Below are positions 17,006-26,030 of a stretch of DNA of 64,000 nucleotides, piece after piece (position 1 is the first letter of the stretch; each line of letters starts with the position of its first letter). The notes under the pieces are model-generated. The model made no database searches. It was not told the origin of the DNA and was given only the letters and a program-made list of their open reading frames with translations. Where the stretch lies: the NCBI GenBank assembly GCA_036567785.1, contig DATCTV010000028.1, positions 1-64,000 on the forward strand, given 5' to 3'. The position numbers and the translations under genes are program-made. The stretch is from Desulfomonilia bacterium. GTDB taxonomy: Bacteria > Desulfobacterota > Desulfomonilia > UBA1062.

Positions 17006-18521
17006 CAGGGTATCCCTTTTCCCGATCAGATTCGAATATCCTTTTATATAGATCCTCACCGAAGCTTGTCTGAAGAGGTTCACCTTCGATGATCCTGAAT
17101 GTCCGCTTTCCGTCAGATCGTCTTTCGGCCCTCAAGAAGGTGGTGGTTTCCAGCCTTCTTTCATAAAGGTCATAAGCAAAATCAAATCCATGCGTAACAA
17201 AGATCGTCTTGATACGTTTTTCCAGTAATGCACCGATTATCTGCCTGGATATCTCCGAGCCTTCTCTCTTATTTGTTGCGGCAAAGGATTCATTCAGCAG
17301 CAGCAAGGAATTTAACGTTATATTATCTATGATATTGCTCATTCTGCTTAGTTCCTCATCAAGCTTTCCGCTGACCATGGAAGCGTCTTCCTCCCTTTTA
17401 TAGTGCGTAAAAAGGCCGTCGCATATATCGGAACTGAACGAATCAGCCGGTACGAACATGCCGCTTTGCATCATCAACTGGGCTAAACCAATACTACGCA
17501 AAAAGGTCGATTTGCCTCCCTGATTTGCTCCGGTAACAAGAAAAAGGCATTTGTTATCTGCATTCAGGTCGTTTCCCACAACTTTTTTCTTCATGGTCAA
17601 GGCCAAGCATACATCATATAACCCTTTAAAAGAAAGCCTGCGTTCACCGGAACCTTCAGGCATGGGAAAAGATACCGGCGCTTTAATCTGGACAAGTTGC
17701 TCATGCAAATTCAGGCAGCCTACGTAAAAGGCCAATTCCGTCCTCAATCTGTTAAAAAAACCAAGGATATGATCTGCGGACTGGGCAAGGGCATTGGCTA
17801 CAAAGTTGAGTCCCCTGTCTCTCAATTCTGACAACGCCCGGCACCCGCTTTCATCACGGTCGCTGATCGTGAAAGAATAACCATCCGGAATTTTTATAAA
17901 GAGCTGTTTAATCCAGCCTTGTCTTTTATTGTTGGATTTACGAAGTATATAATTAACGCCGATGTTTCCTTCTCCCAATTCAGCGCTCATCAATACGCCG
18001 TTTCCGAACTTAAGTTCCTTGAGGTGATTTTGAACGCTGAGCAGATATTCGTCGTTTATTTCTTCTTTCAACAGCTCAAAAAAAGCGGTGAAACCCCTGG
18101 AGTTAAATCCGGCGGAATGTTCATACGCAACATTCCTCAGTTTTTTAAGCATGCTCACATACAACTGCATCATGCCGACAGCGCTGTAAAGTATCGAAGA
18201 TGGATGTTTATGAGTAAAAATACCCAACCAGCTCTTTTTCTTGTTTTCAATTGTTTCAATGGTAAGGGAATACAGATTCCTGACAACTGAAGGATTTTCA
18301 AGACAATCCTTGATGATATTCTGGCGGTAAACAATCGTTTCAGGGTCATTGTTCAACCCTGAGAGAACAGTTTTCTTCACGACATCATATATAAACCGAT
18401 CGCCGGCCGACATGGCATTGAAAAGCGTGTTTAATTCCAGGTCTTTTATCAATTCCTGTTCATTCACAGGCAATGACTGATTCAGATCGCAATCATCTTC
18501 ATACATGAGGAGGGTTTTCAT
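16986..18521 (-). CDS. MutS-like ATPase, second of a tandem pair
   Basis: A 511-residue protein with a MutS-type ATPase domain at the C-terminus (about 340-500) and a helical clamp/lever-like region before it, but no mismatch-recognition or connector domain. Walker A is GANQGGKSTF, and the signature region KREEDASMVSGKLDEEL resembles the MutS transmitter. Walker B reads LLLLNESFAAT, with Asn where classical MutS has Asp, and THGFDF carries the switch His. It overlaps the upstream MutS-like gene by ATGA and smc downstream by 20 bases. It is unlikely to be the main mismatch-repair MutS; its substrate is unknown. Confidence 0.88.
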   Translation of the reverse strand: MKTLLMYEDDCDLNQSLPVNEQELIKDLELNTLFNAMSAGDRFIYDVVKKTVLSGLNNDPETIVYRQNIIKDCLENPSVVRNLYSLTIETIENKKKSWLGIFTHKHPSSILYSAVGMMQLYVSMLKKLRNVAYEHSAGFNSRGFTAFFELLKEEINDEYLLSVQNHLKELKFGNGVLMSAELGEGNIGVNYILRKSNNKRQGWIKQLFIKIPDGYSFTISDRDESGCRALSELRDRGLNFVANALAQSADHILGFFNRLRTELAFYVGCLNLHEQLVQIKAPVSFPMPEGSGERRLSFKGLYDVCLALTMKKKVVGNDLNADNKCLFLVTGANQGGKSTFLRSIGLAQLMMQSGMFVPADSFSSDICDGLFTHYKREEDASMVSGKLDEELSRMSNIIDNITLNSLLLLNESFAATNKREGSEISRQIIGALLEKRIKTIFVTHGFDFAYDLYERRLETTTFLRAERRSDGKRTFRIIEGEPLQTSFGEDLYKRIFESDREKGYPDEIEKS

Positions 18522-20053
18522 AATTGCAAACGCTCCATGAGATAATCATAGGTGAGCCGGTGTTTTTCGGCAATCGACAAAGCATACGAAAGACCGTCGG
18601 CAGGTTTTCTGACAATTTTAAAACTCCGCAATACCGGATTTTCGGGAATAACCGTGCTTACCATGCTTACCGTCTTTTCACTGACAGAGGACAGTTCGTC
18701 GATGAATGTCACCCATACGCAGAGCAAATCCAGTTGCGTTATCTTATCCATGATTTTGTTACTCAAAAAAACCGCATCTTTCAATGTGGTCGAACTGAAT
18801 ATCTCGTTCATGATGATGATACTATTTGGAGTAGACTGATTAAGAATGGCATATATCCTGACCAGGTCATCCTGAAGCTTGCCCCTCAAATTTCTGATGT
18901 CTTCTTCTTTTTCGAAATGAGTAAAAAGTTTGTCAAACAGGAAGAGCCGCGCCTTGCTGCCGGGCACGGGACAGCCCAGGCTGGCCAGATAATGCAACTG
19001 CCCGAAGGTCCGCGCAAATGTTGTTTTACCTCCCTGATTCGGACCGGATATTACAAATATCCTCTCCCTGTCCCTGAGATAAAAATCATTACATACAACC
19101 GAAGAGTTTTCGTTAATGAGTTTATTGGCAAGTGCAAGATCAAATCCTTCAAAATCATAGACATCCTTGCATTTTCTGGAAACATGCGGATAGCAGAATT
19201 TCAACCCTCTTTGTTTGAAATTTGCGGCATATTCCAGATAAGCCAGATAAAACTGAATTTCTCTTTCAAAAACACTTATTGTTTCATCAAGAAAATCAGC
19301 ATTTCCCAGATAAAATTTATCAAGACTTGAGAATATCTCCGGATACAGCTTGGCAACCAAATCCAATATTTTTTCTTCGACATGATTCATGCCGGACATG
19401 ACGGGAAATTTGACCCTGTAATCTTTAGCTGCACCCTGTTTGAATTTTTCAAATGTTTTCTCGACCTCAACACTGTAATCGGGTTCAGATTCGTATTTGC
19501 TTACCTTCACGTGGAGCCCGTTAATGAGTACACAATATTTCACTGATGACAAACCGGCATCAAGCTTCTCGATACTTTCCTTAAGTGAAATAAACCGGTC
19601 CGATTTGACATAACCGGTCAGGTATTCCCTGAAAGCTGACAAACCTTTTGATCTCATGTCGAGTATCGTCAAGTCATTCTTAAGGGTTTTAACTGCATCA
19701 CAATAAATCTTTACCGATTGCAAAAACCAACCCTGCTTATGGTGCTTGTGGTTGAGCTTTTCCACCAATGAAAAATATTGGCGCATCTTGCTCATTTTTT
19801 GAGCAAATGCTTTTATGCATTCGAACAGGTTGGCATCTTCAAGATCACGCATTATCTCATGACGATATTCGATTGTACCCACATCATTCAGGATTGTATA
19901 AAAAAAAGGTTTCAGATTGTATTCCTTCTTGTTGACAGTAATGGTATCTATAATCTGATCCAGATTCAGGTCAGTCAAAAAATCATGCGGTTCAAGACGA
20001 ACCCCGTTGGATTCTTCCGGGGTTTTGTCAAATAAAATACTTCTGAAAGTCAT
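18518..20053 (-). CDS. MutS-like ATPase, first of a tandem pair
   Basis: A 511-residue paralogue of the next gene and equal in length, with the same layout: a helical lever region (about 60-330) and a C-terminal MutS ATPase domain. Walker A is GPNQGGKTTF, and the following region (FEKEEDIRNLRGKLQDDL) matches the transmitter. Walker B is SIIIMNEIFSST, again Asn-Glu instead of Asp-Glu. The switch His seen in the partner (THGFDF) is replaced by VTFIDEL here, so the two may form an asymmetric heterodimer with one stronger ATPase site. GAGGTG precedes the ATG, 17 bases after the MFS gene. Confidence 0.87.
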   Translation of the reverse strand: MTFRSILFDKTPEESNGVRLEPHDFLTDLNLDQIIDTITVNKKEYNLKPFFYTILNDVGTIEYRHEIMRDLEDANLFECIKAFAQKMSKMRQYFSLVEKLNHKHHKQGWFLQSVKIYCDAVKTLKNDLTILDMRSKGLSAFREYLTGYVKSDRFISLKESIEKLDAGLSSVKYCVLINGLHVKVSKYESEPDYSVEVEKTFEKFKQGAAKDYRVKFPVMSGMNHVEEKILDLVAKLYPEIFSSLDKFYLGNADFLDETISVFEREIQFYLAYLEYAANFKQRGLKFCYPHVSRKCKDVYDFEGFDLALANKLINENSSVVCNDFYLRDRERIFVISGPNQGGKTTFARTFGQLHYLASLGCPVPGSKARLFLFDKLFTHFEKEEDIRNLRGKLQDDLVRIYAILNQSTPNSIIIMNEIFSSTTLKDAVFLSNKIMDKITQLDLLCVWVTFIDELSSVSEKTVSMVSTVIPENPVLRSFKIVRKPADGLSYALSIAEKHRLTYDYLMERLQL

Positions 20054-20070
20054 TGAAGACGCACCTCATG

Positions 20071-21249
20071 CTATACTGTTCCTGATTTCCATTGCCTTCT
20101 GACAGCCAGCAGAATCGGGATTGAGAATAATTGAATCAAAACCGAAAAAACAACGAGATAAGTAACGGAGACATCATAGAGATAACCCATTAATGCGCTC
20201 CCGACAAACCAGCAAATGCCGTATCCCGTATTGAACATCCCGTATGCGGTTCCCCGCCGGTCGGAAGATGTCATATTGGCAACCGCCGCACGCATGACCG
20301 ATTCCTGAGCGCCCATTCCGATCCCCCAGAGAACAACTCCGGCCATAGCCGGCAGAAAGCCGCCTAAAAAGACCAGCGGTGCAAAAGCTGTAGAGAGAAT
20401 TGCCGCCACAATAAGGATTCCGAAACCGATCCGGTCGAAAAGATAACCGAAAGCCATTGCAGCCAGTCCGTCGACACCCATCGCCACTGCGTAGAACAGG
20501 GGAATCCATTCCTGTGATATGGAAGACCCCTTGCTGAAGTGGTATGCAATCAACGGATAATCCGCATATCCAGCCGCTATTAAGCCTACGCCTGCCAGGT
20601 AAAGCCAGAATATCCCCGGGAAACTCCCCGTTGATTTCTGACGGGCCGGTTCCATATCCTTGGGTGACGGATAAAGAAATCTTGCGACCAGGAGAACGCC
20701 AATGGCAAAAAGCGCCGGAATGAGCAGTAATGCAAAGCTTGTACGATAACTCCCTTTAAAAAACAGAACCGCTGCGACAATGAGGGGACCGGAGACAGCC
20801 CCTATCTGATCCAATGCCTCATGCAGGCCGAAACCCCACCCGCGGCCGACATCCTTTGCGGCATGTGAGAGCATGGCGTCTCTGGCTGGGTTGCGAATCC
20901 CCTTGCCTATCCGTTCTGCGATTACCAGACATGCGGCCAGATCCCATCTGCCAGCAAGGGCAAGTGCAGGAACGGCCAGCAAGTTTATCAGATAACCGAT
21001 GATGGTGATGACCCAATATCCCTTCGTGCGGTCGCTCAAATAGCCCGACAGAATACGAATTCCATATCCAGCCAACTCGCCGAGTCCTGCAATTATGCCG
21101 ATCAATGTGGCGCTTGCACCCAGGCTGCCAAGGTACGGACCGGTAATGCTCCGGGCACCTTCATAAGTCATGTCTGCGAAAAGGCTCACAACTCCGATAA
21201 GTACAATGAATCGCAGGGCGTTTGATTTTCCGTTTGCTTGAAAAGTCAT
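20071..21249 (-). CDS. MFS transporter (permease of unknown substrate)
   Basis: A 392-residue inner-membrane MFS protein with about 12 helices. The first cytoplasmic loop has the MFS signature form SGYLSDRTKGYW and the second half has GYLFDRIGF. The stretch ERIGKGIRNPARDAMLSHA is typical of a widespread family of uncharacterised bacterial MFS permeases. GGGAGA seven bases before the ATG at 21249 sets the start; the open frame upstream overlaps the VIT-like gene and is not needed. It lies 35 bases downstream of the VIT-like gene, so metal-ion or drug export is possible, but the substrate cannot be read from sequence. Confidence 0.85.
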   Translation of the reverse strand: MTFQANGKSNALRFIVLIGVVSLFADMTYEGARSITGPYLGSLGASATLIGIIAGLGELAGYGIRILSGYLSDRTKGYWVITIIGYLINLLAVPALALAGRWDLAACLVIAERIGKGIRNPARDAMLSHAAKDVGRGWGFGLHEALDQIGAVSGPLIVAAVLFFKGSYRTSFALLLIPALFAIGVLLVARFLYPSPKDMEPARQKSTGSFPGIFWLYLAGVGLIAAGYADYPLIAYHFSKGSSISQEWIPLFYAVAMGVDGLAAMAFGYLFDRIGFGILIVAAILSTAFAPLVFLGGFLPAMAGVVLWGIGMGAQESVMRAAVANMTSSDRRGTAYGMFNTGYGICWFVGSALMGYLYDVSVTYLVVFSVLIQLFSIPILLAVRRQWKSGTV

Positions 21250-21284
21250 CTTAAATTCTCCCTTCGCTTTGAGACATATATAAA

Positions 21285-21830
21285 TCACATGATATGAAGC
21301 CCGAAACCGAGGACAGTCATGAACAGACCCCCCAGAACAAGATTGACCGACCATAACAATGATGAGCCTCTTACCGCTCTGCCAATAACAAAGCCCAGCA
21401 ATCCCAGCAAGAATATGGACACTAAAATGCTCAGTTGAGGAATAAAGGGGAAAAGAGCGGCCAGAGATAAAGGAAGCAGTGCGCTCACAAAGCTGCTGCC
21501 GCCTGAAATAAACGCCTCTCTGACAGCTTCATGGAGAACCGTCCTGCCGAGATAGGTAGTAGCCAATTTTCCCTTTTTCCTCAAATTCAGTTGAGCCGCC
21601 GCATGCACTAGCTGAGATCGGAGTTCCGCGTAGCGTCCGATATAAAAAACAAAACCCGCAGTGGCAAATGCGTAAATTGCAACCTTCAACGCTATTCCGG
21701 AATCCACCGGCGTTCCATACCCTAGAATTTTCCGCGCCGTCAACAACATGGCAGTAAGGATACCATCTACCAGACCCAGGACAACCGGCAGGCTGTTTTC
21801 ACGGCGTTTCAGCAAATATAGCCATTTCAT
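21285..21830 (-). CDS. VIT1/CCC1-family membrane protein
   Basis: A 181-residue membrane protein related to the VIT1/CCC1 iron and manganese transporters. The start ENSLPVVLGLVDGILTAMLL matches the first helix of the family. A hydrophilic segment (about 65-105) and three further helices follow. The family moves Fe2+ or Mn2+ across membranes, but the ferritin-like extension of some members is absent. Its ATG overlaps the DUF211 stop (ATGA), so the two are made together. Confidence 0.75.
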   Translation of the reverse strand: MKWLYLLKRRENSLPVVLGLVDGILTAMLLTARKILGYGTPVDSGIALKVAIYAFATAGFVFYIGRYAELRSQLVHAAAQLNLRKKGKLATTYLGRTVLHEAVREAFISGGSSFVSALLPLSLAALFPFIPQLSILVSIFLLGLLGFVIGRAVRGSSLLWSVNLVLGGLFMTVLGFGLHIM

Positions 21831-22114
21831 TTTCTTATGGGTTTCACACGTTCAAGTATTTTTGAACCTACGACAATCTCGTCCAGGCTGTGAACAACAG
21901 CCCCTGTTTTTTCAATGGCTGCTACGATTGTATCATAATCGAGATTATTCCCTTCGATCGTGACATCCAAATCCATTGTTTCAATATCAATCTCAGTAAC
22001 CACGATGTTCAATGCTTCAACCCCGTTTACAGCTTCAATCGCTTTTGCCAGTTCGATCAGAGAAGGGCGGGAAACCATTTTATCAACATCCAGTAACAGT
22101 CTTCTTATATTCAT
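21827..22114 (-). CDS. DUF211-family protein
   Basis: A 95-residue protein of the DUF211 (COG1888, MTH889-like) family, mainly known from archaea: MNIRRLLLDVDKM, ALNIVVTEIDIETMDLDVTIEG, and an IEKTGAVVHSLDEIVVG segment near the C-terminus. The fold is ferredoxin-like, and structures suggest calcium or other metal binding with oligomer formation. The first gene of the set, it overlaps the VIT-like gene and has a GGAG Shine-Dalgarno. A regulatory or metal-sensing subunit for the transporter is a reasonable guess, not a shown function. Its occurrence in a bacterium suggests transfer or an old shared gene pair. Confidence 0.82.
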   Translation of the reverse strand: MNIRRLLLDVDKMVSRPSLIELAKAIEAVNGVEALNIVVTEIDIETMDLDVTIEGNNLDYDTIVAAIEKTGAVVHSLDEIVVGSKILERVKPIRK

Positions 22115-22180
22115 TTAATTCTCCAGATTCGTTTTAACTGTGAATTGATCGAGTTATTTTATTTTTTTATGATTTAAACC

Positions 22181-22189
22181 ATTATACCA
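22181..22189 (-). promoter_or_regulatory. Extended -10 promoter for the DUF211-VIT run
   Basis: On the minus strand TGGTATAAT is a perfect TATAAT with an upstream TGn extension, about 70 bases before the DUF211 ATG. A -35 hexamer is not evident, as is common for extended -10 promoters. Confidence 0.55.
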
Positions 22190-22278
22190 GCGTTTCAGAA
22201 AAGACTAGCGAACAATAACACCGCGAGCAACACTCCCAGGACATAACCGATGAATTACCCGGAAAGGAGTCCATCAAT

Positions 22279-23574
22279 CTATTTGTTATTTTTCACACCG
22301 CCCAGAACAACCTTGCCTCTGAACATGGCGTTTTTCCCCAGTTCCTCTTCAATGCGCATAAGCTGGTTGTATTTGGCAAGGCGTTCGCTCCGCGAGGCAG
22401 ACCCTGATTTAATTTGTCCCGTAGAGAGACCTACAGCGAGATCGGCAAGCCAGGTGTCCTCGGTCTCTCCTGAACGATGGGATATGACCGTACTGAACCC
22501 GGCCCTTTTGGCGGTTTCGATTGTTTGCATGGTCTCGGTGAGCGTCCCGACCTGGTTCACTTTGATAAGGATGGAATTGGCGCATTTCTGCTCGATACCT
22601 TGAGCCAGATATTTCCTGTTGGTAACGAAGATATCGTCGCCGACAATCTGGACCTTTGATCCCAGGCGCTTCATAAGGAGTCTCCAGCCTTCCCAATCGT
22701 TCTCGGCCAGACCGTCCTCGATGGAGACGATGGGATATTTTCTTATCAGCCCATCGTAGAAACCGATCATATCTTCGGATGTCCTTTCGGGATCTTTCTC
22801 AGATGAAAGGATATACTTGCCGTCCTGATAGAATGAACTTGCGGCCGGGTCGATGGCAATGGCGACATCTTCACCCGGTTTAAAGCCTGCCCTGGTAATG
22901 GCTTCAACAATGAGTTCAAATGGTTCGGTATTATTTCCCAGATTCGGCGCAAAACCACCCTCATCGCCCACACCGGTGCTGTACCCTTTTTCCCTGAGTA
23001 TGCCTTTCAAGGCATGGAATGTTTCGGCTGCATAACGCAGTGCTTCTCTGAAATTCGGTGCTCCGATGGGAGTGACCATGAATTCCTGGAGATCCACGTT
23101 ATTATCGGCATGTTTGCCGCCATTGATTATGTTCATCTGTGGAACAGGAAGTTCCCTGGCAAAAGCACCTCCCAGATATCTATAGAGCGGAATACCCAGA
23201 AAAGCCGCCGCGGCCCTGGCAGTCGCAATGGAAACACCCGTAGTGAGGTTGGCTCCAAGCACGGACTTGTTTTCGGTACCGTCAAGCTTGTTGAGCAGGG
23301 AGTCGATGCCTGTCTGATCAAATACATCCATATCAATCAGGTTTGGCCCGACTATCCGGATCACGTTATCCAGGACATTGAGCACCCCGTTGCCACCATA
23401 TCTGTTCTTATCGTTATCTCTCTTTTCTATAGCCTCCCGTTCCCCTTTTGATGCACCGGACGGTACCGAGGCCCTGCCGATTTCTCCGGTACAAAGATGA
23501 ACGTCCACCTCGACAGTCGGATTACCCCTTGAGTCTAAGATTTCCCGTGCGGCAACATAAGCTATCTTGCTCAT
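22279..23574 (-). CDS. eno: Enolase
   Basis: A 431-residue enolase that converts 2-phosphoglycerate to phosphoenolpyruvate in glycolysis and gluconeogenesis. All hallmarks are present: [15 protein letters not shown] at the start, [23 protein letters not shown], the Mg2+ ligands in [20 protein letters not shown] and VGDDIFVTN, and the catalytic [18 protein letters not shown]. Full length. An AGGAGG box precedes the ATG. It lies 45 bases after an unknown 342-aa gene on the same strand and may be co-transcribed with it and the antiporter. Confidence 0.98.
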   Translation of the reverse strand: MSKIAYVAAREILDSRGNPTVEVDVHLCTGEIGRASVPSGASKGEREAIEKRDNDKNRYGGNGVLNVLDNVIRIVGPNLIDMDVFDQTGIDSLLNKLDGTENKSVLGANLTTGVSIATARAAAAFLGIPLYRYLGGAFARELPVPQMNIINGGKHADNNVDLQEFMVTPIGAPNFREALRYAAETFHALKGILREKGYSTGVGDEGGFAPNLGNNTEPFELIVEAITRAGFKPGEDVAIAIDPAASSFYQDGKYILSSEKDPERTSEDMIGFYDGLIRKYPIVSIEDGLAENDWEGWRLLMKRLGSKVQIVGDDIFVTNRKYLAQGIEQKCANSILIKVNQVGTLTETMQTIETAKRAGFSTVISHRSGETEDTWLADLAVGLSTGQIKSGSASRSERLAKYNQLMRIEEELGKNAMFRGKVVLGGVKNNK

Positions 23575-23619
23575 ATTATTCCTCCTTTATTTCTTTTGAT
23601 TTATGATCTCCTTCCTGAG

Positions 23620-24648
23620 CTACTTATATTTCCCTGCAGTTGCCGCCAAACGGGAAAATATCATAATGGCCTCCAGAGCGCCCGTTGCTCCGATTTCAGG
23701 GAACCCCAAGTTTTTCATATTTTTTGCATCACAACCTATTCCTCGAATATGGGCGTCGGCATACATCTCTATCATGTGAGAAGACACAATTTGAGAAGCT
23801 TCAGCATTATTGACTGTTTGTTCCTGGACATCCACTGCCACCACACGCGCAAGTCCTCCGGTCTTTCTTCTTTTTCTGACATAAATACCAGCAATGGGAT
23901 GTTCAAATAATATGGACCCTGTCCCCGAAAGGGCTATGCAAAGATCAGCTTTCTCGAAATCGAGGACTGCTATGCCTTCCTCCACTGTAGTGACTTCATA
24001 AAATACCGGGTCCAATCCCCTCCTCATGCTGGCGGCTGTCGAACTGGATACTCTCAGATGCCCGTTACTATTTGTAAACTCAACCTCTGCATGTCTATAC
24101 TTACCTTTTTCACATATATCTTCCCCGCACACCAACAAAATATTCCATTCCCGGCCTCTGATTAGCGCAGAACGGTTCGCCAGCTTCAAAAAAATATCAA
24201 TCAGACTGCCCGGAACATGGCGACCGATAATAGCAATTGTCGATAAACCCTTCTGAAGCATGAATGATGCTAATCTGCCATATCCCTCGGCAAACCTTTC
24301 AAAATACGCTTCACTTCCGGGAAGTGTAAATTCTTCCAATCCTCTTGCGATAGAAAAAGCTGCAAAGCTTGGATCATCAGCTCTGATCTTAAGTGCCAGC
24401 GCTATCCCCAGGACTATACCATAGAACGCGCTCATATCAGCATCAGTATCTGCCAAATGCATGTTTTCTGCTACCATGTTGATCGATATGCCATAATCCT
24501 CAACAAAATCCAGAACCGCTTGCCAAGAATCAAAATGATAATTCCTGGCTATATTAGTTATGCATTCGTTATCATTCACAGGATGAAGCCATGGCTTGGA
24601 AGTTAATTGATCCGACAAACGGTTCGAATGGCCTTGTTTGTTTGTCAT
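23620..24648 (-). CDS. Uncharacterised 342-aa protein upstream of enolase
   Basis: I do not recognise this family. The 342-residue protein looks soluble, with no signal peptide or clear membrane helix. Visible segments are a helical first third (FDSWQAVLDFVEDYGISINMV), a GLSTIAIIGRHVPGSLIDIF strand-turn-helix that could be part of a nucleotide- or sugar-phosphate-binding fold, ADLCIALSGTGSILFEHPI, and a basic VRKRRKTGGLARVVAVDVQ stretch. The start ATG overlaps the stop of a 44-codon small ORF (ATGA), and enolase follows after 45 bases. A metabolic or ligand-binding role is possible, but I make no functional claim. Confidence 0.75.
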   Translation of the reverse strand: MTNKQGHSNRLSDQLTSKPWLHPVNDNECITNIARNYHFDSWQAVLDFVEDYGISINMVAENMHLADTDADMSAFYGIVLGIALALKIRADDPSFAAFSIARGLEEFTLPGSEAYFERFAEGYGRLASFMLQKGLSTIAIIGRHVPGSLIDIFLKLANRSALIRGREWNILLVCGEDICEKGKYRHAEVEFTNSNGHLRVSSSTAASMRRGLDPVFYEVTTVEEGIAVLDFEKADLCIALSGTGSILFEHPIAGIYVRKRRKTGGLARVVAVDVQEQTVNNAEASQIVSSHMIEMYADAHIRGIGCDAKNMKNLGFPEIGATGALEAIMIFSRLAATAGKYK

Positions 24649-24779
24649 TCTTCCAATCCCTTATCAGAGGAAAAGCTTCTCTTCACCCATGAATGTAATG
24701 ATTGTAAAGGGTTTGCCCAGAAGAGGACTGAAGTTATGCAGGACATCCAGGATAATCCTGATACCCCAACATTTTTCAT
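24645..24779 (-). CDS. Candidate small protein, 44 aa
   Basis: A short open frame between the antiporter and the 342-aa gene. The ATG at 24779 has GGAG seven bases before it and lies 14 bases after the antiporter stop. Its stop TGA overlaps the ATG of the next gene (ATGA). The product begins MKNVGVSGLSWMSCITSVLF, is moderately hydrophobic and Trp-rich in its first two thirds, and has a basic then acidic tail. Spacing and overlap are those of a coupled operon gene. No family is recognised, and chance cannot be excluded at this length. Confidence 0.4.
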   Translation of the reverse strand: MKNVGVSGLSWMSCITSVLFWANPLQSLHSWVKRSFSSDKGLEE

Positions 24780-24793
24780 GGTCTCTCTCCAGA

Positions 24794-26002
24794 TTATCCT
24801 TCATCTTCAGCCGTGCCGTCCGGCATTTCTTCGGATACAGCCTCTTCTTCAACCGGTAAGAGCAGGTGTCCCGGAGTAAAGAACTTTCCTGCGATCAAGG
24901 TAGGTATGACGGCGCTTGCTATGACAGCTGCTACAAGAAATGAGTACTGCCCCTGAGTCACAATGTTATGTGTAAGTCCGAATAGAGCTGAAATCGTTCC
25001 GAATGTAAGACCGGTTGACATCATCAGTGTATAATACCACCGTTCTTTTTTCTCTTTTCTGAAAATACCGACAAAAGGATACAAACCGAAAATCTTTGAG
25101 ACAACCTTGGCCCCGAGCAGAACAAGAAAAATTATTGGCGCCGTAATCAGTGAGGCCAGTGATACAAGCGTTCCGGCCCTTAAAAAATAGAACGGGGTAA
25201 GAAAACCGATAGTGAGCGTCCTCATCCTTCTTATCCAGAATGTGTCCTTTGCGGCACTTCCAGCCAGGGCCATGCCTGCAAGATATGCAGGCAGCACTGC
25301 TTCACTTCCAGACCAAAGCGCCAGAGAGCCGAGACCGAAAAGCACGAGCATTATCCATTTGGCCCTTATCGCCGCGGTCCTGTTGCCGTATATGCGAGTC
25401 ATTGCATGGGTTACATAAGGCAATAATCCTATGATCACAATACATGCGATGATAAACATGAAAGTCTTGATCGTGAACGGGGAAAATAAAAGTCCGAGAG
25501 CGATAACCGTACCGAGGTCATTAATGAAGCATGCACCCAGGATGCCTTTGCCAAAATCTGTTTTATTAAAGCCAGTTTCCAGCATTACGGCATAGACAAC
25601 AGCCATTGAAGTGGTTGAGAGCGCTACACCGCATAGAAGGCTGGCCTGTATGCTCCAGTCAAGAAGATAATATGCAATGGCTGCACAGCCAAAAAAAGGC
25701 GCCAGAAACCCAATCAATCCGATGACGGAAACCTCTTTGATTTTTGTTTTCATTATCTCGGGATCAAGCTCGGCCCCAGCCAGAAATGTCAGAAGAACAG
25801 CGCCGCTTGACCCCAGAAAACGCAACCATTGCTGATTTGACCCAAGCATATCGAACTGCCCCGTATAACTTGCTATGGCACCTACAATCACCCCCACACA
25901 TATTTCGACAAGAGCGATCGATATGCGGAGATGATAGGCGATAATCGCAGAAATGACTGCAAAGCCCAGCCAGACAGAAGCCAACCAGAAAATATGTTCC
26001 AT
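24794..26002 (-). CDS. CPA2-type cation/proton antiporter (KefB-like)
   Basis: A 402-residue inner-membrane antiporter of the CPA2 family, which exchanges Na+ or K+ for H+. About 12 helices are visible. Family motifs include IALVEICVGVIVGAIASY near the start, LTFLAGAELDPEIM with the acidic pair, and LGACFINDLGTVIALG, the region holding the ion-binding Asn-Asp pair. There is no C-terminal TrkA-N domain as in full KefB; instead a short acidic tail ends the protein. The ATG at 26002 is used because AGGAG sits seven bases before it. It follows the dynamin-like gene by 28 bases. Confidence 0.88.
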   Translation of the reverse strand: MEHIFWLASVWLGFAVISAIIAYHLRISIALVEICVGVIVGAIASYTGQFDMLGSNQQWLRFLGSSGAVLLTFLAGAELDPEIMKTKIKEVSVIGLIGFLAPFFGCAAIAYYLLDWSIQASLLCGVALSTTSMAVVYAVMLETGFNKTDFGKGILGACFINDLGTVIALGLLFSPFTIKTFMFIIACIVIIGLLPYVTHAMTRIYGNRTAAIRAKWIMLVLFGLGSLALWSGSEAVLPAYLAGMALAGSAAKDTFWIRRMRTLTIGFLTPFYFLRAGTLVSLASLITAPIIFLVLLGAKVVSKIFGLYPFVGIFRKEKKERWYYTLMMSTGLTFGTISALFGLTHNIVTQGQYSFLVAAVIASAVIPTLIAGKFFTPGHLLLPVEEEAVSEEMPDGTAEDEG

Positions 26003-26030
26003 CAAAGTTCTCCTTTGTTCTGTTGTTTAA

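Noticed and set aside
18524-19330. 268-codon plus-strand frame opposite the first MutS-like gene
   Set aside because: It lies wholly antisense to a gene with clear Walker motifs, and no family features are seen.
24664-24852. 62-codon minus-strand frame between antiporter and unknown gene
   Set aside because: It overlaps the antiporter C-terminus by 59 bases and lacks a Shine-Dalgarno. The 44-codon frame at 24645-24779 fits the operon spacing better.
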